DNA of 64,000 nt from Nitrospirota bacterium (GCA_016235245.1 JACRLO010000001.1:124001-188000), one strand, 5' to 3'. Numbered from the stretch's first letter, positions 18,694-29,766 are shown. The notes: generated by a model from the sequence alone, not told the origin. A program made the numbers and translations.

Positions 18694-21513
18694 TCAATCA
18701 GCCGGCAGATGGATGTCAAACGCATCTCTTACGGCTTTTCTTCTGCTTTGGAGATGCCCTGTTAATCCCTCTTCATCCTTAAATCCCATGAACTCGGAAG
18801 CGCTTTTGAGGCTTTCTTCATCTCTCTTGAGCACAGCTTCTCCCCGTAATCTCAGAAGGCATTCGATGGTGCGGAAGAAGAGATAGGCATCCTGTAACAT
18901 CTTTGCCTCTGCCTGAATGACAATTTCTGCATTTGCAAGTCTGCGGATTGCTGCAAGCGTGTTCTGGACAAGAAGAGTCTTATGCCCTGCACAGTTCTTT
19001 AACTGCAGGAACTGGACCATAAACTCGATCTCTTCGATGCCGCCGGGGCCGAGTTTGATATCATAACCCTCAGACTCTTTGGAGCGCTCGCGCATAATCC
19101 TCTGGCGCATCTGTCTGATGTCAGAGGCATTTACCTTTGAGCCGTGAGCAATAAGTATTTCATGCGCCAGTTGCATAAACGCACAACCTGTCTTCATATC
19201 TCCGGCAACAGGCCGTGCCTTAAGCAGCGCCTGAAACTCCCAGAAGGCGGCTGACTCCGCATAATATTTTCTGAAGGCCTCGATTGATGAAACAAGAGGG
19301 CCTTTAGAGCCTGCAGGCCGCAGTCTCGTATCCACGCTGTATGCAATGCCATCCCGTGTGTATGAGATAAGCATCCGAAGCAGTTTTTCTGCAGCCCTTG
19401 TCTGTTCGATCTGAACATCGCCCCCGGACACAAAGATGAGATCAAGGTCAGAACCGAAGGCGATCTCCCTGCCGCCCAGTTTGCCAAAGCTCACAACCGC
19501 CATACCCTGCTGTCCCTCGCCGCACTGCGTAAACGATGAGGAGAGAACCGCCTCTGCTGTCCTGCTCAGACCTTTCGTTGCTTTAATCAGATCTATCTTC
19601 TTCCTGAGGAAAAGCAGGCCAATCCTGATCTCTTCCATCTGTTTTATCAGTCTGACCGCATCGCTTATTGATCCGCCTTCTGACAGGGCCTCTCTTATCT
19701 CTGCCTGCAGTCCGCCAAGGCTCTTTCGCAGGGTCTCCTGCCAGCCTATCATTTCGAGATATTGGGGCCGGGCCATGAGCATCTTTGACAGATAGTTGCT
19801 CTGGGAAAAGACATAGACAATACGATCAATGAGTGTCCTGTTTTTGCTGAAGACCTCAAGGTAAGACTCGTTTGTACTGAGGAGTTCGGCAAATGACTGA
19901 ATATGGTTCAACGCAATATCAGGGTTGCCGGACTTGAGGCTGCTGTCAACAAACATGGGGAGGATATCTGAGAGGAGTCTTCTTCCCCTCAGGGTCTGAA
20001 AGTTGAAGGTGCTGTCCCTGATCGACCTGATGTTCCTCAGGGCCCTGCCAAGATCTTTCAGCCCTGCGACAGAGAGGAACTCCTTCAGTTCAGTGTCAGA
20101 AAACTCTTCATCAAAAAGCGTATGGCCAGTTGAGGGCTCTTCTTTTCTGGCACCAAAGAGAGAATCATAGATGGTGCGCACCTGTGTCCTTCTCTTTTCA
20201 AGATCATCGGTAAACCGGCTCTTTGATGCATAGCCCATCTTCCGGCTTAGCCCTTCCAGCTCTGCATCCCCAACAGGCAGGGTATGTGTCTGCAGGTCAT
20301 TTACCTGCTGCAGCCTGTGCTCAAGGGTCCTGAGGTACCGGTAATTGCCGGAGAGAATGCCATAGTCGTCCCCACCGATAAGCCCTTTTTGAAAGAGGCG
20401 GTGCAGTATCTTCAGTACATTCCTTGCCCGAAGCAGCGGCTCGCGTCCTGCATAGATGAGCTGAAGAGCCTGACTGAAGAACTCTATCTCCCTGATACCG
20501 CCATAACCCCTCTTGATATCCGTCTTCTTGAACGTTGCATCAATGCGCGTCTTGAGCTTGCTGATCTCGTCAATGGCAGTGAAGTCGAGATATTTCCTGT
20601 ACACAAAGGGTCTGATCATCTCCATGAAATCTCTGCCGAGCCCCTCATCTCCAGCAACAGGACGGGCGCGCAGGAGCATTGCCCGCTCCCAGGCCCTTCC
20701 CCAGGATTCGTAATACATCTCATAGCCTCTGAGGGCAAGGGCTATTGCTCCTCGCTGCCCCTCAGGCCTCAGCCTCAGATCGACCCTGTACACAAACCCT
20801 GCCTCAGTGTTCTGGGAAAGAAATTTTGAAAGCTCTTCTCCTATCTTGCAGTAATACTCATGGTTCGATATTCTGTTGGTGCGTATGCCCTGGCTATTGA
20901 GCCCGCCTGAGGTCTCGCCGATCTCTGTGTTATACACATACATGAAATCAACATCAGAACTGAAGTTCAGCTCTTCTGCGCCGAGTTTCCCAAGCGCGAT
21001 CACCGAAAATTTCTCGTCTTCAGGGGTTCCATAGATGCTGCTGACATACTGCCTGACGATATGCAGAGATCCTTCGATGATCACATCTGCAAGGCAGCTC
21101 ATCTCGAACATGATATCCACCAGATCGGCCTTTTTCAGAATGTCCCTGAGCGTTATTTTCAGGATTTCTTTCAGCCTGAACCTGCGGACAGCGTTCATAT
21201 AAAGAGGAAGTGATGTCCTCTGAGGAGCATCTCCAACAGCATCAAACTCCTGCTTCAGAGCCAGGGCGATATCCTCCCTTTCTGAAGCACTCTCCATGGT
21301 GTTGATTGCGGCAATAAGGTCTTCAGGATGCGTAGTGCTGTAGTTTGCGAGAAACTGGCTGTAGCTAAAGAGAAGGGAAATGCTTCTGATATGCTCCTGA
21401 AGCTCTTCGGCTCGTTCAGGATTCTCCTCAAGAAACGATGAAAGGTTCTTAACCGCCCTCTCGGGATCGGGCGTCGCAGCCGCGGCTTCTTTAAGGATTA
21501 TCTCGTTCATCAA
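18694..21513 (-). CDS. glnE: Bifunctional glutamine synthetase adenylyltransferase/deadenylase
   Basis: GlnE controls glutamine synthetase by adding and removing AMP. Its 939 residues hold two nucleotidyltransferase domains. The deadenylase-side one near residues 165-190 has ALGKLGAEELNFSSDVDF. The adenylylating one near residues 675-700 has SFGKLGGREIAFGSDLDL. Each is followed by a helical GlnD-PII-uridylyltransferase-like region (GYGGIREIEFFSQALQL; KLGPGGIEEIEFMVQFLQL). Both G-G-S-D/D-x-D centres look intact and the length is that of a full enzyme. glnA or glnB is not nearby. Confidence 0.95.
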   Translation of the reverse strand: MMNEIILKEAAAATPDPERAVKNLSSFLEENPERAEELQEHIRSISLLFSYSQFLANYSTTHPEDLIAAINTMESASEREDIALALKQEFDAVGDAPQRTSLPLYMNAVRRFRLKEILKITLRDILKKADLVDIMFEMSCLADVIIEGSLHIVRQYVSSIYGTPEDEKFSVIALGKLGAEELNFSSDVDFMYVYNTEIGETSGGLNSQGIRTNRISNHEYYCKIGEELSKFLSQNTEAGFVYRVDLRLRPEGQRGAIALALRGYEMYYESWGRAWERAMLLRARPVAGDEGLGRDFMEMIRPFVYRKYLDFTAIDEISKLKTRIDATFKKTDIKRGYGGIREIEFFSQALQLIYAGREPLLRARNVLKILHRLFQKGLIGGDDYGILSGNYRYLRTLEHRLQQVNDLQTHTLPVGDAELEGLSRKMGYASKSRFTDDLEKRRTQVRTIYDSLFGARKEEPSTGHTLFDEEFSDTELKEFLSVAGLKDLGRALRNIRSIRDSTFNFQTLRGRRLLSDILPMFVDSSLKSGNPDIALNHIQSFAELLSTNESYLEVFSKNRTLIDRIVYVFSQSNYLSKMLMARPQYLEMIGWQETLRKSLGGLQAEIREALSEGGSISDAVRLIKQMEEIRIGLLFLRKKIDLIKATKGLSRTAEAVLSSSFTQCGEGQQGMAVVSFGKLGGREIAFGSDLDLIFVSGGDVQIEQTRAAEKLLRMLISYTRDGIAYSVDTRLRPAGSKGPLVSSIEAFRKYYAESAAFWEFQALLKARPVAGDMKTGCAFMQLAHEILIAHGSKVNASDIRQMRQRIMRERSKESEGYDIKLGPGGIEEIEFMVQFLQLKNCAGHKTLLVQNTLAAIRRLANAEIVIQAEAKMLQDAYLFFRTIECLLRLRGEAVLKRDEESLKSASEFMGFKDEEGLTGHLQSRRKAVRDAFDIHLPAD

Positions 21514-21575
21514 TTACCATGATACACGATTCAACAGAGTGCTGGAAGGCTTGAAACTTTTCAGCCTGCAGGCCG

Positions 21576-22436
21576 CTATTTCCTCTCGCTCTCCCACAAT
21601 CTCGGGTCGATTGAGTCTCTGATGCCTTCACCAAGGAGGTTGTATCCGACAACGGTGATAAGGATAGCAAGGCCGGGGAAGACCGAAAGCCACCAGGCGA
21701 TCTCGATATTGTCCTTGCCGAGGGTGAGGATATTGCCCCAGCTTGGTGTTGGCGGCTGAACACCGATGCCAAGGAAGCTGAGCGCTGATTCCACAAGCAC
21801 TGCACCTGCAATGCCGAGCACTGCCGATACCAGAACCGGCGCCATGCTGTTGATCATGATATGTCTGAAGATGATGCGCAGATCGCTTGCTCCAAGAGCA
21901 CGGGCAGCAACAACATAGTCCCGCTGTTTTACAGAAAGAAACTCTGCACGTACAAGACGGGCAACGCTCATCCATCCGGTCAGCCCGATAACGATCATGA
22001 TGTTCCAGATGCTCGGCTCTACAAAGGCAATAACGGCGAGAATAAGGAAAAAGGTCGGAATGGTAAGCATGATGTCTATGAAGCGCATGATAATCCGCTC
22101 TGTCCATCCGCCATAGTACCCTGCAACAGCGCCGAAGATAATGCCGATAACTGATGCGATACCTACTGCCACAAACCCCACTGCGAGGGATATGCGCGCT
22201 CCCCATATCATTCTGCTCAACACGTCCCTGCCGAGGTCGTCGGTACCAAGCGGATGGTGGATATCCGGCGGCATCAGAATATGCTTCCTGTCAATATCGT
22301 TCGGTTTATAGGGTGCGACAAGCGGAGCAAAAACTGCTGCCACGAAAAGGCAGAGCACAATAATCGCGCCTGTAACAGCGAGCTTGTTCTGTTTAAATCT
22401 TCTCAAAAAGAGGCTGCCAGCGTACTCTGTCTTCAT
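21576..22436 (-). CDS. Peptide/nickel ABC importer, inner membrane permease (DppC/OppC type)
   Basis: The 286-residue permease has the OppC/DppC layout: a short cytoplasmic N-terminus, about six membrane helices, and the EAA coupling loop ([19 protein letters not shown]) that docks the ATPase. [19 protein letters not shown] is typical of this branch. Its ATG overlaps the stop of the OppB-like gene (ATGA). No ATPase gene (OppD/OppF) is found next to it, so the importer must borrow ATPases encoded elsewhere or they lie outside the window. Confidence 0.9.
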   Translation of the reverse strand: MKTEYAGSLFLRRFKQNKLAVTGAIIVLCLFVAAVFAPLVAPYKPNDIDRKHILMPPDIHHPLGTDDLGRDVLSRMIWGARISLAVGFVAVGIASVIGIIFGAVAGYYGGWTERIIMRFIDIMLTIPTFFLILAVIAFVEPSIWNIMIVIGLTGWMSVARLVRAEFLSVKQRDYVVAARALGASDLRIIFRHIMINSMAPVLVSAVLGIAGAVLVESALSFLGIGVQPPTPSWGNILTLGKDNIEIAWWLSVFPGLAILITVVGYNLLGEGIRDSIDPRLWESERK

Positions 22437-23434
22437 CTCTCTGTCCTTATTCTGGGATCAGCCAACATATATCCAATATCAGCAAGCAGGTTCCCGATAA
22501 GCGTCAGGAAGGCGCCGATCGTAAGTATTGCCATGATCAGGGAATAATCTCTTGTCATAACACCGTTGAAGAACAGCTGGCCCATCCCCGGGATACTGAA
22601 GATATTTTCGAAAATAACGCTGCCGCCGATAAGGCCGGGCACTGAAAGGCCGACAAGGGTGATGAGCGGAAGCAGCGCATTTCTGAAGGCATGCCTATAG
22701 ATGACCGTCCTTTCAGGCAGACCTTTGGCCCTTGCAACCGTCACATAGTCCTGACGGATAACTTCAAGCATGCTGGAGCGCATATAGCGCGAGTCACCCG
22801 CAAGACCGCCGAAGGCGATAACGAAAAGCGGCAGGACAAGGTGCCGCCCCAGATCAAGCATCTTTCCCCATAACGGTAGGGAAGCATATTTCATCGACTT
22901 GAGGCCGGAGATGGGGAGCCAATCAAGATATACACCAAAGAACATCATCAGCAGAAGTGCAAGCCAGAAAGAGGGCATCGCAAAACCGAGAAAGACCGTT
23001 GTTGTGGTGATCTTGTCATAGAGCGTGTTCTGGTGTGTGGCTGAGGAAATGCCGATAGGAATGGCGATCATAAGAATGATGATCATTGCGATCAGGTTCA
23101 GCATGAAGGTGATAAAGAGCCTCCGGTCAAGCAGGGGCTGTTTGGTGTCCCAGATCTTCTGCATCACCGGACGCCTGTCCATCGAAAAAGACTCTCCAAA
23201 ATCGAGCTTTACGATCCTCTTGAGCCACATGCCGTATTGGACAATGATCGGTTTATCGAGGTTGTACAGCTTTTCGAGACGTTCCCTTGCCTCAGGCGTC
23301 ATCTTGGGGTTCATTTCCGAAAGCGCATCAGTCGGCTTGCCCGGCGCAAGATGGATGATGAAAAACGATATGAGTGTAATGCCGAACAGGGTCGGTATCA
23401 TCTCAAGCATGCGCTTTAGAAGGTATTTGAGCAT
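22433..23434 (-). CDS. Peptide/nickel ABC importer, inner membrane permease (DppB/OppB type)
   Basis: This permease of 333 residues begins [19 protein letters not shown], the standard OppB start; the upstream extension in frame is not used because this ATG overlaps the stop of the binding-protein gene (TAATG). It contains the periplasmic loop with HLAPGKPTD and the coupling loop [23 protein letters not shown]. It pairs with the OppC-like permease just downstream. Substrate (peptides, nickel complex or other) cannot be read from the sequence. Confidence 0.9.
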   Translation of the reverse strand: MLKYLLKRMLEMIPTLFGITLISFFIIHLAPGKPTDALSEMNPKMTPEARERLEKLYNLDKPIIVQYGMWLKRIVKLDFGESFSMDRRPVMQKIWDTKQPLLDRRLFITFMLNLIAMIIILMIAIPIGISSATHQNTLYDKITTTTVFLGFAMPSFWLALLLMMFFGVYLDWLPISGLKSMKYASLPLWGKMLDLGRHLVLPLFVIAFGGLAGDSRYMRSSMLEVIRQDYVTVARAKGLPERTVIYRHAFRNALLPLITLVGLSVPGLIGGSVIFENIFSIPGMGQLFFNGVMTRDYSLIMAILTIGAFLTLIGNLLADIGYMLADPRIRTER

Positions 23435-25083
23435 TATGGCACCATGGTATGCCGCTGCAGGGGTTTTGGCACATACCACTTCGGCAGATTATAGCTTATG
23501 CCTATGGCAGTGGGCTTGATGCCCTTAATTCGGGCATGCACGATCGGCGTAGCATCAGGCACATAGAGGAAGATGTAGGGTACCTCGTCGGCAAGGATCT
23601 CCTGGATTCTGAAATAGGCCTTTTTCCTCTCATCCAGATTAAATGTCCTTCTCCCCTTTTCGAGCAGCTGATCAACCTCAGGATTACTGAAGCTGATAAA
23701 GTTCAGCTCCTTCTCCTTTGTCTTGGAAGAATGCCAGATATCATACTGGTCAGCGTCGAGGCCGATCGACCAGCCCAGAAGCACTGCCTCAAACCGTTTC
23801 TTGTCGATGAACTGGTTCACAAATGTTGACCACTCAACCGTCCTGATCTCGACCTTTACGCCGATCTTTTCAAGCCGGGACTGGATGATCGTTGCTGTGT
23901 TCTTGCGCAGGTTGTTGCCCGCGTTCGTGAGGATCGTGAAGCTGAACGGTTTGCCGTCCTTGTCAAGGATGCCGTCTCCGTCCCTGTCTTCCCATCCAGC
24001 CTCTTTCAGGAGTTCTTTTGCCTTTTCGGGATTGTAGTCGTATTTCTTCACGTTCGGGTTATACGGCCAGGTGTTCGGCACATACGGGCCTGTTGCAGGA
24101 CTGCCAAGACCGAAGAGCACCACATCAACGATCTCGTTTTTATCGATGGCATAGGACATGGCCTGTCTCACCCTTTTATCACTGAACCACGGATGTTTCT
24201 GGTTGAAGGCAAGATGCGTGTAGCTGAAGGCCGGATACCGGTATTTCCGAAAGTTGTTTTTGAAAAAGGCGTTGTCCGTCTGCTTGGTATACTGGATCGG
24301 CGTCAGGCCCATGGTATCCACCTCTCCGGTCTTGAGCACAAGGAACATGGTTGCAGGGTCAGGTATCACCTTGTAGATGTACCGGTCAATGTAGGGGCGT
24401 CCTTCAAAATAGTCCTTGTTCGATTCGAGGACCAGTTCCTGGCCTGATACCCATTTGGAAAGTTTATAATGGCCAAGCCCCACAGGATTTCTGACCAGAT
24501 CGCTCTTGGTGATGTCTTTGCCTTCAAGCAGATGCTTAGGCAGGATAACGAGGCTTGTCCAGCTTGTGAGCGCAGGAGCAAACGGCTTATCATAGGTAAC
24601 ACGGAATGTGCGTTTGTCCAGCACCTCCGCCTTTTTGACCTGAAGAAAATCTTCTTTATATGCAGAGGGCGTTTTTTCATCGATAATGGTTTTATACCCG
24701 AACATCACATCCTCTGCAGTAAATTCGGCTCCATCAGTCCATGTGACGCCTTTTCTGAGATGAAAGGTGATCACAAGGCCGTCCTTTGAAATGTCCCATG
24801 ATTCTGCAAGGTCTCCGATAACGCTCAGGTCAGTATCATACTTGACCAGTCCGCTAAAAATGAGGCCTGAGACATTGTGCGAGGCGCTGTCGCTGGCAAG
24901 CATCGGGATAAGATTCGAGGGTTCGCCGATGACACCCTCAATGACTGCATCACCGTATGCAGGCTGATCGGTTGCTGCCTGCAGATCAACAGCTGTTTCG
25001 GATACACTCATTTTCTGCTTGCAGCCCGTAGCAAGCAGTATGAAGATCAGGATGATGGTAGTCCAGGAGGAGGCCATTGCCAT
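23434..25083 (-). CDS. Family 5 extracellular solute-binding lipoprotein (peptide ABC importer)
   Basis: About 549 residues from the ATG at 25083; a TTG twelve codons upstream is an alternative start. The N-terminus is a hydrophobic stretch ending in LLATGC, a lipobox, so the protein is a membrane-anchored lipoprotein. It matches SBP family 5: [66 protein letters not shown]. It delivers substrate to the two permeases that follow with overlapping starts and stops. Ligand unknown. Confidence 0.9.
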   Translation of the reverse strand: MAMASSWTTIILIFILLATGCKQKMSVSETAVDLQAATDQPAYGDAVIEGVIGEPSNLIPMLASDSASHNVSGLIFSGLVKYDTDLSVIGDLAESWDISKDGLVITFHLRKGVTWTDGAEFTAEDVMFGYKTIIDEKTPSAYKEDFLQVKKAEVLDKRTFRVTYDKPFAPALTSWTSLVILPKHLLEGKDITKSDLVRNPVGLGHYKLSKWVSGQELVLESNKDYFEGRPYIDRYIYKVIPDPATMFLVLKTGEVDTMGLTPIQYTKQTDNAFFKNNFRKYRYPAFSYTHLAFNQKHPWFSDKRVRQAMSYAIDKNEIVDVVLFGLGSPATGPYVPNTWPYNPNVKKYDYNPEKAKELLKEAGWEDRDGDGILDKDGKPFSFTILTNAGNNLRKNTATIIQSRLEKIGVKVEIRTVEWSTFVNQFIDKKRFEAVLLGWSIGLDADQYDIWHSSKTKEKELNFISFSNPEVDQLLEKGRRTFNLDERKKAYFRIQEILADEVPYIFLYVPDATPIVHARIKGIKPTAIGISYNLPKWYVPKPLQRHTMVP

Positions 25084-25276
25084 GGAATAAGGATACTGTA
25101 ATATTTTCCTGTTTTGCAATCCGGGGAATAACTGTTTGCAGTGAACGCCCTTTCAGATTGTTTTTTGCCGGGCAATGCAAGAGAAAAGAACGAAAAACAT
25201 GGCTGTTATTGTCCCATGCTTTGGCCTGCTGCTAAATAATGTATTCGAAATCCCTGTTTTTATTATAATATTGATA

Positions 25277-25663
25277 ATGCTCGTTGGCTATAACACCAAC
25301 ATATCCTACAAGGGAACCGTTTATCACGTTCAGACCGAAGACAGCGGCCTCAGGAATCCGCATATCATCACCCTGCTGTATAACAAGGGGACCATCCTTT
25401 CCAGAAAAAAAGTGAGCTACGCAGAAATAGCAGCATCCCCCGACTACAAAGAAATAGTACAGGGAATGATGAAAGAACAGCACAAGGCGATGATCAAGGA
25501 GTTGATTGCCGGCAAACATACCCGGGATGAAGCTGCTCCACCGCCGGCGCAGGAGCCTGCGGCGGAATCGACTGTTACTCTCCCGGAACCTGACAAAAAA
25601 CAGATAACAAAAAGCCTCGATGATATCCTCCTCGACTACATCATGAAGGAAGAAGAAAAATAG
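25277..25663 (+). CDS. Conserved hypothetical protein upstream of ftsE
   Basis: From the ATG at 25277 (128 residues, starting MLVGYNTNISYKGTVYHVQTEDSG) this resembles a family of short hypothetical proteins that I associate with delta-proteobacteria and relatives; I know no function. A longer frame from 25175 adds a hydrophobic segment, but it has no better ribosome binding site. Residues 1-60 look beta-rich, then a charged helix and a Pro/Ala linker, ending in an acidic helix. It ends directly before ftsE, so it is probably in the ftsEX operon. Confidence 0.6.
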   Translation: MLVGYNTNISYKGTVYHVQTEDSGLRNPHIITLLYNKGTILSRKKVSYAEIAASPDYKEIVQGMMKEQHKAMIKELIAGKHTRDEAAPPPAQEPAAESTVTLPEPDKKQITKSLDDILLDYIMKEEEK

Positions 25664-26344
25664 ATGGAACAGTCAGGCCCTATGATACATTTTGAAAACG
25701 TCACCAAGGAGTATGAACTTCAGACAGCCTTGCGGGATGTGACCTGCTCCGTCGAAAAAGGAGAGATGGTGTTTCTGACAGGGCCCAGCGGTTCAGGCAA
25801 AACAACCATGCTCAAGCTCGTGTATCTTGCAGAACTGCCTGACCAGGGCAACATTACGATCGCCGGATGGGAAACCGGCTCGCTGAAAGAGTCGAGCATC
25901 CCGTTTGTGCGGCGCAATATCGGCGTTGTCTTCCAGGACTTCAGACTCCTCGATAACCGAAATATTTTCGAGAACATTGCACTGGCGCTCAGGATCCGCG
26001 GCATTGGTGAACGGGAAATTAAAATGCGGGTCTTTGAAGCGCTCAAAACCGTCAATCTCCGGCACAAAGCTGACAGTTATCCCAAAAGACTCTCAGGGGG
26101 AGAGCAGCAGAGGATCGTGATCGCACGGGCTATCGTTGCTGAGCCGACGGTCCTGCTGGCTGATGAACCGACCGGCAACCTCGATCCTGAGACGGCTGAA
26201 GACGTGCTGAAGACATTTAAGGACATTCATGCCAAAGGCACGACCATCCTGATCGCTACGCACAATCGGGAACTCTATATGAACTCGGGCAAAAGGGTTC
26301 TGCGGCTTGAATCCGGATCCCTGGTAAGCCAGGAGGTATGCTGA
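25664..26344 (+). CDS. ftsE: Cell division ATP-binding protein FtsE
   Basis: The 226-residue ABC ATPase has Walker [11 protein letters not shown]-loop [12 protein letters not shown], signature LSGGEQQR, Walker [13 protein letters not shown] and the switch histidine in ATHNRE. The QDFRLL stretch is typical of FtsE rather than of general exporters. FtsE with FtsX transmits ATP hydrolysis across the inner membrane to activate cell-wall hydrolases at the septum. Its stop overlaps the start of ftsX. Confidence 0.94.
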   Translation: MEQSGPMIHFENVTKEYELQTALRDVTCSVEKGEMVFLTGPSGSGKTTMLKLVYLAELPDQGNITIAGWETGSLKESSIPFVRRNIGVVFQDFRLLDNRNIFENIALALRIRGIGEREIKMRVFEALKTVNLRHKADSYPKRLSGGEQQRIVIARAIVAEPTVLLADEPTGNLDPETAEDVLKTFKDIHAKGTTILIATHNRELYMNSGKRVLRLESGSLVSQEVC

Positions 26345-27219
26345 TGCTGACGTCCTATGCGTTTAAGCTCGCAATGCAGAGCCTGAGAAAAGACAAGTGG
26401 ATCAACCTGCTGTCGATGCTTACGATCTTTGCCGGACTATTTATCATCAGCATCAGTTTCTTCGTCTTTTATAATATCGAAATAGCAACGCGGAACCTGC
26501 CTGAGAAGTTTTCCATGGTCGCATACCTCGACGCCAATCTCAGTCAGGAGAAGGTTGATCAGGTGGTCAGCGCGGTCAAGGCCAAACGGGCAGTCTCCTC
26601 AGTCAAGTTTATTCCCCGTGAGGAAGCGTTCAGGGAGCTCAAAGGCATGCTTAAGAATTCCCAGTATGTGCTTGAAGGGCTCGATGATAATCCCCTGCCT
26701 GACTCGCTCGAAATAAAGCTGAAGAGAGATGCCATGGGCTCTGAATCGGTCAAACAGCTCGCAGAGGAGACGAAGAAGATCAAGGGAGTCTCAGAGGTCG
26801 ATTACGGTGAAAAGTTCCTCGATGCCCTGCAGAACATCAAGGCAGGAGTGAAGATAACCGGACTTGTCCTTGCCATTATCCTCTGCACCGGGATTGTATT
26901 CGTCTGCTATAGCACCGTAAAGATCCTCTTTTATCGAAGAACTGATGAGATCGAGACCTTCAAGCTCCTCGGCGCAACAAAGGGCTTCATCCGGGCCCCC
27001 TTTATTATTGAAGGTGCGGTTATCGGGATAACGGCAGGGCTCACGAGCCTTGCTGCCATATTTCTTCTTCATCATTTCCTGTTCCTCAGGCTCATTATCT
27101 CTCTGCCGCTTTTCAAAACCGTCCTCTTTCCTTCCAACGGATTTTTCCTCCTTCCCCTGATCGGCATGTTCCTCGGCGTTTTCGGCGCAGAGATCGCTCT
27201 GGGAAGGCTCAAATACTGA
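26344..27219 (+). CDS. ftsX: Cell division transmembrane protein FtsX
   Basis: FtsX forms the membrane part of FtsEX. The 291-residue product has one N-terminal membrane helix (about 25-45), a periplasmic domain (about 50-160) that in the family binds EnvC, and three C-terminal helices. I start at the ATG at 26344, seven bases after AGGAGG; an ATG two codons earlier is too close to that site. KLLGATKGFIRAPFIIEGAVIG is the typical FtsX coupling and helix stretch. The gene after it encodes an EnvC-like protein. Confidence 0.92.
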   Translation: MLTSYAFKLAMQSLRKDKWINLLSMLTIFAGLFIISISFFVFYNIEIATRNLPEKFSMVAYLDANLSQEKVDQVVSAVKAKRAVSSVKFIPREEAFRELKGMLKNSQYVLEGLDDNPLPDSLEIKLKRDAMGSESVKQLAEETKKIKGVSEVDYGEKFLDALQNIKAGVKITGLVLAIILCTGIVFVCYSTVKILFYRRTDEIETFKLLGATKGFIRAPFIIEGAVIGITAGLTSLAAIFLLHHFLFLRLIISLPLFKTVLFPSNGFFLLPLIGMFLGVFGAEIALGRLKY

Positions 27220-28349
27220 TGTTCTTTGCCGCTCTCCTTATCCTTGCACTCGCCTGTCCTTCGATCTCCCTTGCGGCGCCAACTGAACTGGAGTATAAAA
27301 AAATCCAGGAGAAGATCGATGAAGAGAAAAAAAAGCTGACTGCGGCCCAGGAGCGCGAGGCCTCAGTCTTAAACGAGCTTGATGAAGTGAATAAGAGGCT
27401 GAGTATCGCCGAAACAGACCTCAGAAAATACCGGTCAAATCTGAGGCAGACAGAGACCACCATCGGCGGCATTGCCATCGAGATGGAAAAGATTAAACGC
27501 AGCCTCGAGCGGCAGAAGAACTGGATCAGGAGAAAGCTCCGGGCCATGAACCGACTCGGTTATGGAGGAGATGTCCTGACGCAGGTGCTGAGCGCCGGAG
27601 ATATGGCGCAGCTTATGCGGACATGGAAATACCTTGAGCACGTCACCCTCTATGAAAACAGGATTCTGAAAACATACCGGGACAACCTTCAGAAGCTGGA
27701 TGCAGAACAGAAAAAACTCGAAGGCCTCAAGATAGAATTCAAGACGCGGCAGGATAAGGTCAGGTCAAAAGAGGCGGAACTCGCGGAAAAGAAAAAAGAA
27801 AAAGAGACCATCCTCTATTCTGTCAGAACAGAGAAGGCTACGCGGCAGAAGATGATCTCTGAGCTGAAAGAGGCCTCACGCAGAATGCTTGATATCATCA
27901 GGGAATCGACAAAGACAGACAACTACGAAGGCAAGGGCTTTACCCAGCTCAAAGGGAAACTTCTCTGGCCTGCAGACGGGAAAATAGCAATCCCCTACGG
28001 CTCACACAAAGACCCGCAGTTTGATACACCGGTCTTCAGAAACGGCGTCCATATTCAGACAGACTCATCCGGAGACGCGCGTGCTGTGTACGGGGGCAAA
28101 GTGATCTTTGCCGAGTGGTTCAAGGGGTTCGGTCAGCTCGTTATCATCAACCATGGCAGCGGCTACCACACGCTCTACGGCAACCTTTCCGAGATTTTTT
28201 CAAAGGTTGGGGATATAATAAAAGAGAACCAGGTAATTGGAAAGGTCGGGACATCTGGCGTCCTCAACGCTCAGGGAATATACTTTGAGATCCGGTACAA
28301 AGGCAAACCACTTGACCCGGCCCAATGGCTGAAAAAGAAAAAGAGATAG
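27219..28349 (+). CDS. EnvC-like amidase activator (coiled coil plus inactive LytM domain)
   Basis: The 376-residue protein has a signal peptide ending near SLAAP, a long coiled coil (about residues 25-235), and a C-terminal M23/LytM domain. The metal ligands of active M23 enzymes are missing: the HxxxD site reads FRNGVHIQTD and the HxH site reads TLYGNLS. It therefore probably does not cut peptidoglycan but turns on amidases, as EnvC does in E. coli. The ATG overlaps the ftsX stop (TGATG), which matches a partnership with FtsEX. The catalytic loss is read directly; the activating role is inferred. Confidence 0.88.
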   Translation: MFFAALLILALACPSISLAAPTELEYKKIQEKIDEEKKKLTAAQEREASVLNELDEVNKRLSIAETDLRKYRSNLRQTETTIGGIAIEMEKIKRSLERQKNWIRRKLRAMNRLGYGGDVLTQVLSAGDMAQLMRTWKYLEHVTLYENRILKTYRDNLQKLDAEQKKLEGLKIEFKTRQDKVRSKEAELAEKKKEKETILYSVRTEKATRQKMISELKEASRRMLDIIRESTKTDNYEGKGFTQLKGKLLWPADGKIAIPYGSHKDPQFDTPVFRNGVHIQTDSSGDARAVYGGKVIFAEWFKGFGQLVIINHGSGYHTLYGNLSEIFSKVGDIIKENQVIGKVGTSGVLNAQGIYFEIRYKGKPLDPAQWLKKKKR

Positions 28350-28368
28350 ATCAGGAGGTCGTATCAGC

Positions 28369-29667
28369 ATGTTTAAGATAAAGAAGCAGACATTTCTTGT
28401 ATTCTTCCTCGTCCTGGCAGTAGCAACCACAGGCATAGTCCTTGGCAGACTGTCAGTCACCGCAGTAAGCGCTGAAGGCGAGGGGTATGAGGAGCTTAAG
28501 ACCTTTACCGAGGTCCTTTCCATGGTAAAGAAGCACTATGTAGAAGACGTAAAGTCAAAAGACCTTGTATATGGCGCGATCAGGGGCATGCTCAGCTCTC
28601 TTGACCCGCACTCAAGCTTCATGACCGCAGAAGGATACAAGGATATGCAGGTTGAAACAAAGGGCGAATTCGGCGGTATCGGCATCCAGATCGGGATGAA
28701 AGAAAACCTGCTGACAGTCATTGCTCCCATTGAAGACACGCCTGCATACAAGGCAGGTATCAAGGCAGGCGACAAGATCGTCAAGATTAACGCGGTAACC
28801 ACCCGTGACATGACGCTTCAGGATGCCGTATCAAAAATGAGAGGAGCACCGAAAACCACCGTTACGGTCAGCATTATGAGGGAAGGCTGGAAAGAGCCCA
28901 AGGACTTCATCCTGACACGGGAGGTTATCAAAGTAAAAAGCGTAAAGTCAAAGGTCCTCGAAGGCGGTATTGGGTATGTAAAGATCAATCAATTTCAGGA
29001 ACAGACTGCAAATGATCTTGCTGCTGCCATGAAGAAACTGGAGGAAGAAAAGATAACGTCACTCGTCCTTGACCTGAGAAACGATCCGGGAGGTCTGCTC
29101 AACAGCTCTATTGACGTGGCAAGCCAGTTTCTGGGAAAAGGCAAGCTGGTTGTGTACACCAAGACCAGGGCAGGTGAGAAGTCCGAGTTCCTCACAAACG
29201 GTGACAGCCATTTTACACTCCCCATGGTTGTGCTCGTGAACCAGGGAAGCGCAAGCGCATCGGAGATCGTAGCAGGCGCGCTTAAAGACTGGAACAGGGC
29301 TGTGATCCTCGGGACCGTGACCTTTGGCAAGGGCTCTGTTCAGACGGTAATCCCCCTCACCGACGGCTCAGGCCTGAGACTGACGACCGCAAAATACTAC
29401 ACTCCAAAGGGCAAGTCTATCCAGGGAACAGGCATTACGCCTGACATCATTGTTAAGCTCGAGGCAAAGAACGGCGCCAAGGAACACCCTGTGCTGAGGG
29501 AAAAAGACCTTGCGCACCACCTGAAGAACGAGCAGGGCGACGCAAAGGATGCGGAGAAGGAAACTGCGCCTATGGAAGTGGACGAGAAAGACGATATCCA
29601 GCTTCAACGGGCAGTGGACATACTTAAGACCTGGAATGTCTTCAAGGAACTGCCGAAGGCATCGTAA
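28369..29667 (+). CDS. S41 family C-terminal processing protease
   Basis: The 432-residue protein has an N-terminal membrane helix or signal (about 8-25), a PDZ domain (GIGIQIGMKENLLTVIAP to ILTREVI, about 100-185) and an S41 catalytic domain. The Ser-Lys dyad is S296 in GSASASEI and K321 in TFGKGSVQ, 25 residues apart as in CtpA/Prc. It acts in the periplasm on protein C-termini. It is 20 bp behind the EnvC-like gene, a common grouping with ftsEX. In other bacteria such proteases control hydrolase levels; that link is inference here. Confidence 0.93.
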   Translation: MFKIKKQTFLVFFLVLAVATTGIVLGRLSVTAVSAEGEGYEELKTFTEVLSMVKKHYVEDVKSKDLVYGAIRGMLSSLDPHSSFMTAEGYKDMQVETKGEFGGIGIQIGMKENLLTVIAPIEDTPAYKAGIKAGDKIVKINAVTTRDMTLQDAVSKMRGAPKTTVTVSIMREGWKEPKDFILTREVIKVKSVKSKVLEGGIGYVKINQFQEQTANDLAAAMKKLEEEKITSLVLDLRNDPGGLLNSSIDVASQFLGKGKLVVYTKTRAGEKSEFLTNGDSHFTLPMVVLVNQGSASASEIVAGALKDWNRAVILGTVTFGKGSVQTVIPLTDGSGLRLTTAKYYTPKGKSIQGTGITPDIIVKLEAKNGAKEHPVLREKDLAHHLKNEQGDAKDAEKETAPMEVDEKDDIQLQRAVDILKTWNVFKELPKAS

Positions 29668-29766
29668 CGGCAGTGATGGGTAAAGGGTGATGGGTAATGA
29701 GAAAGGACAGGCAGATTTCTTTCGGGTGCTCATCACTGATCACACATTACGCATTACTGGTTTGAA

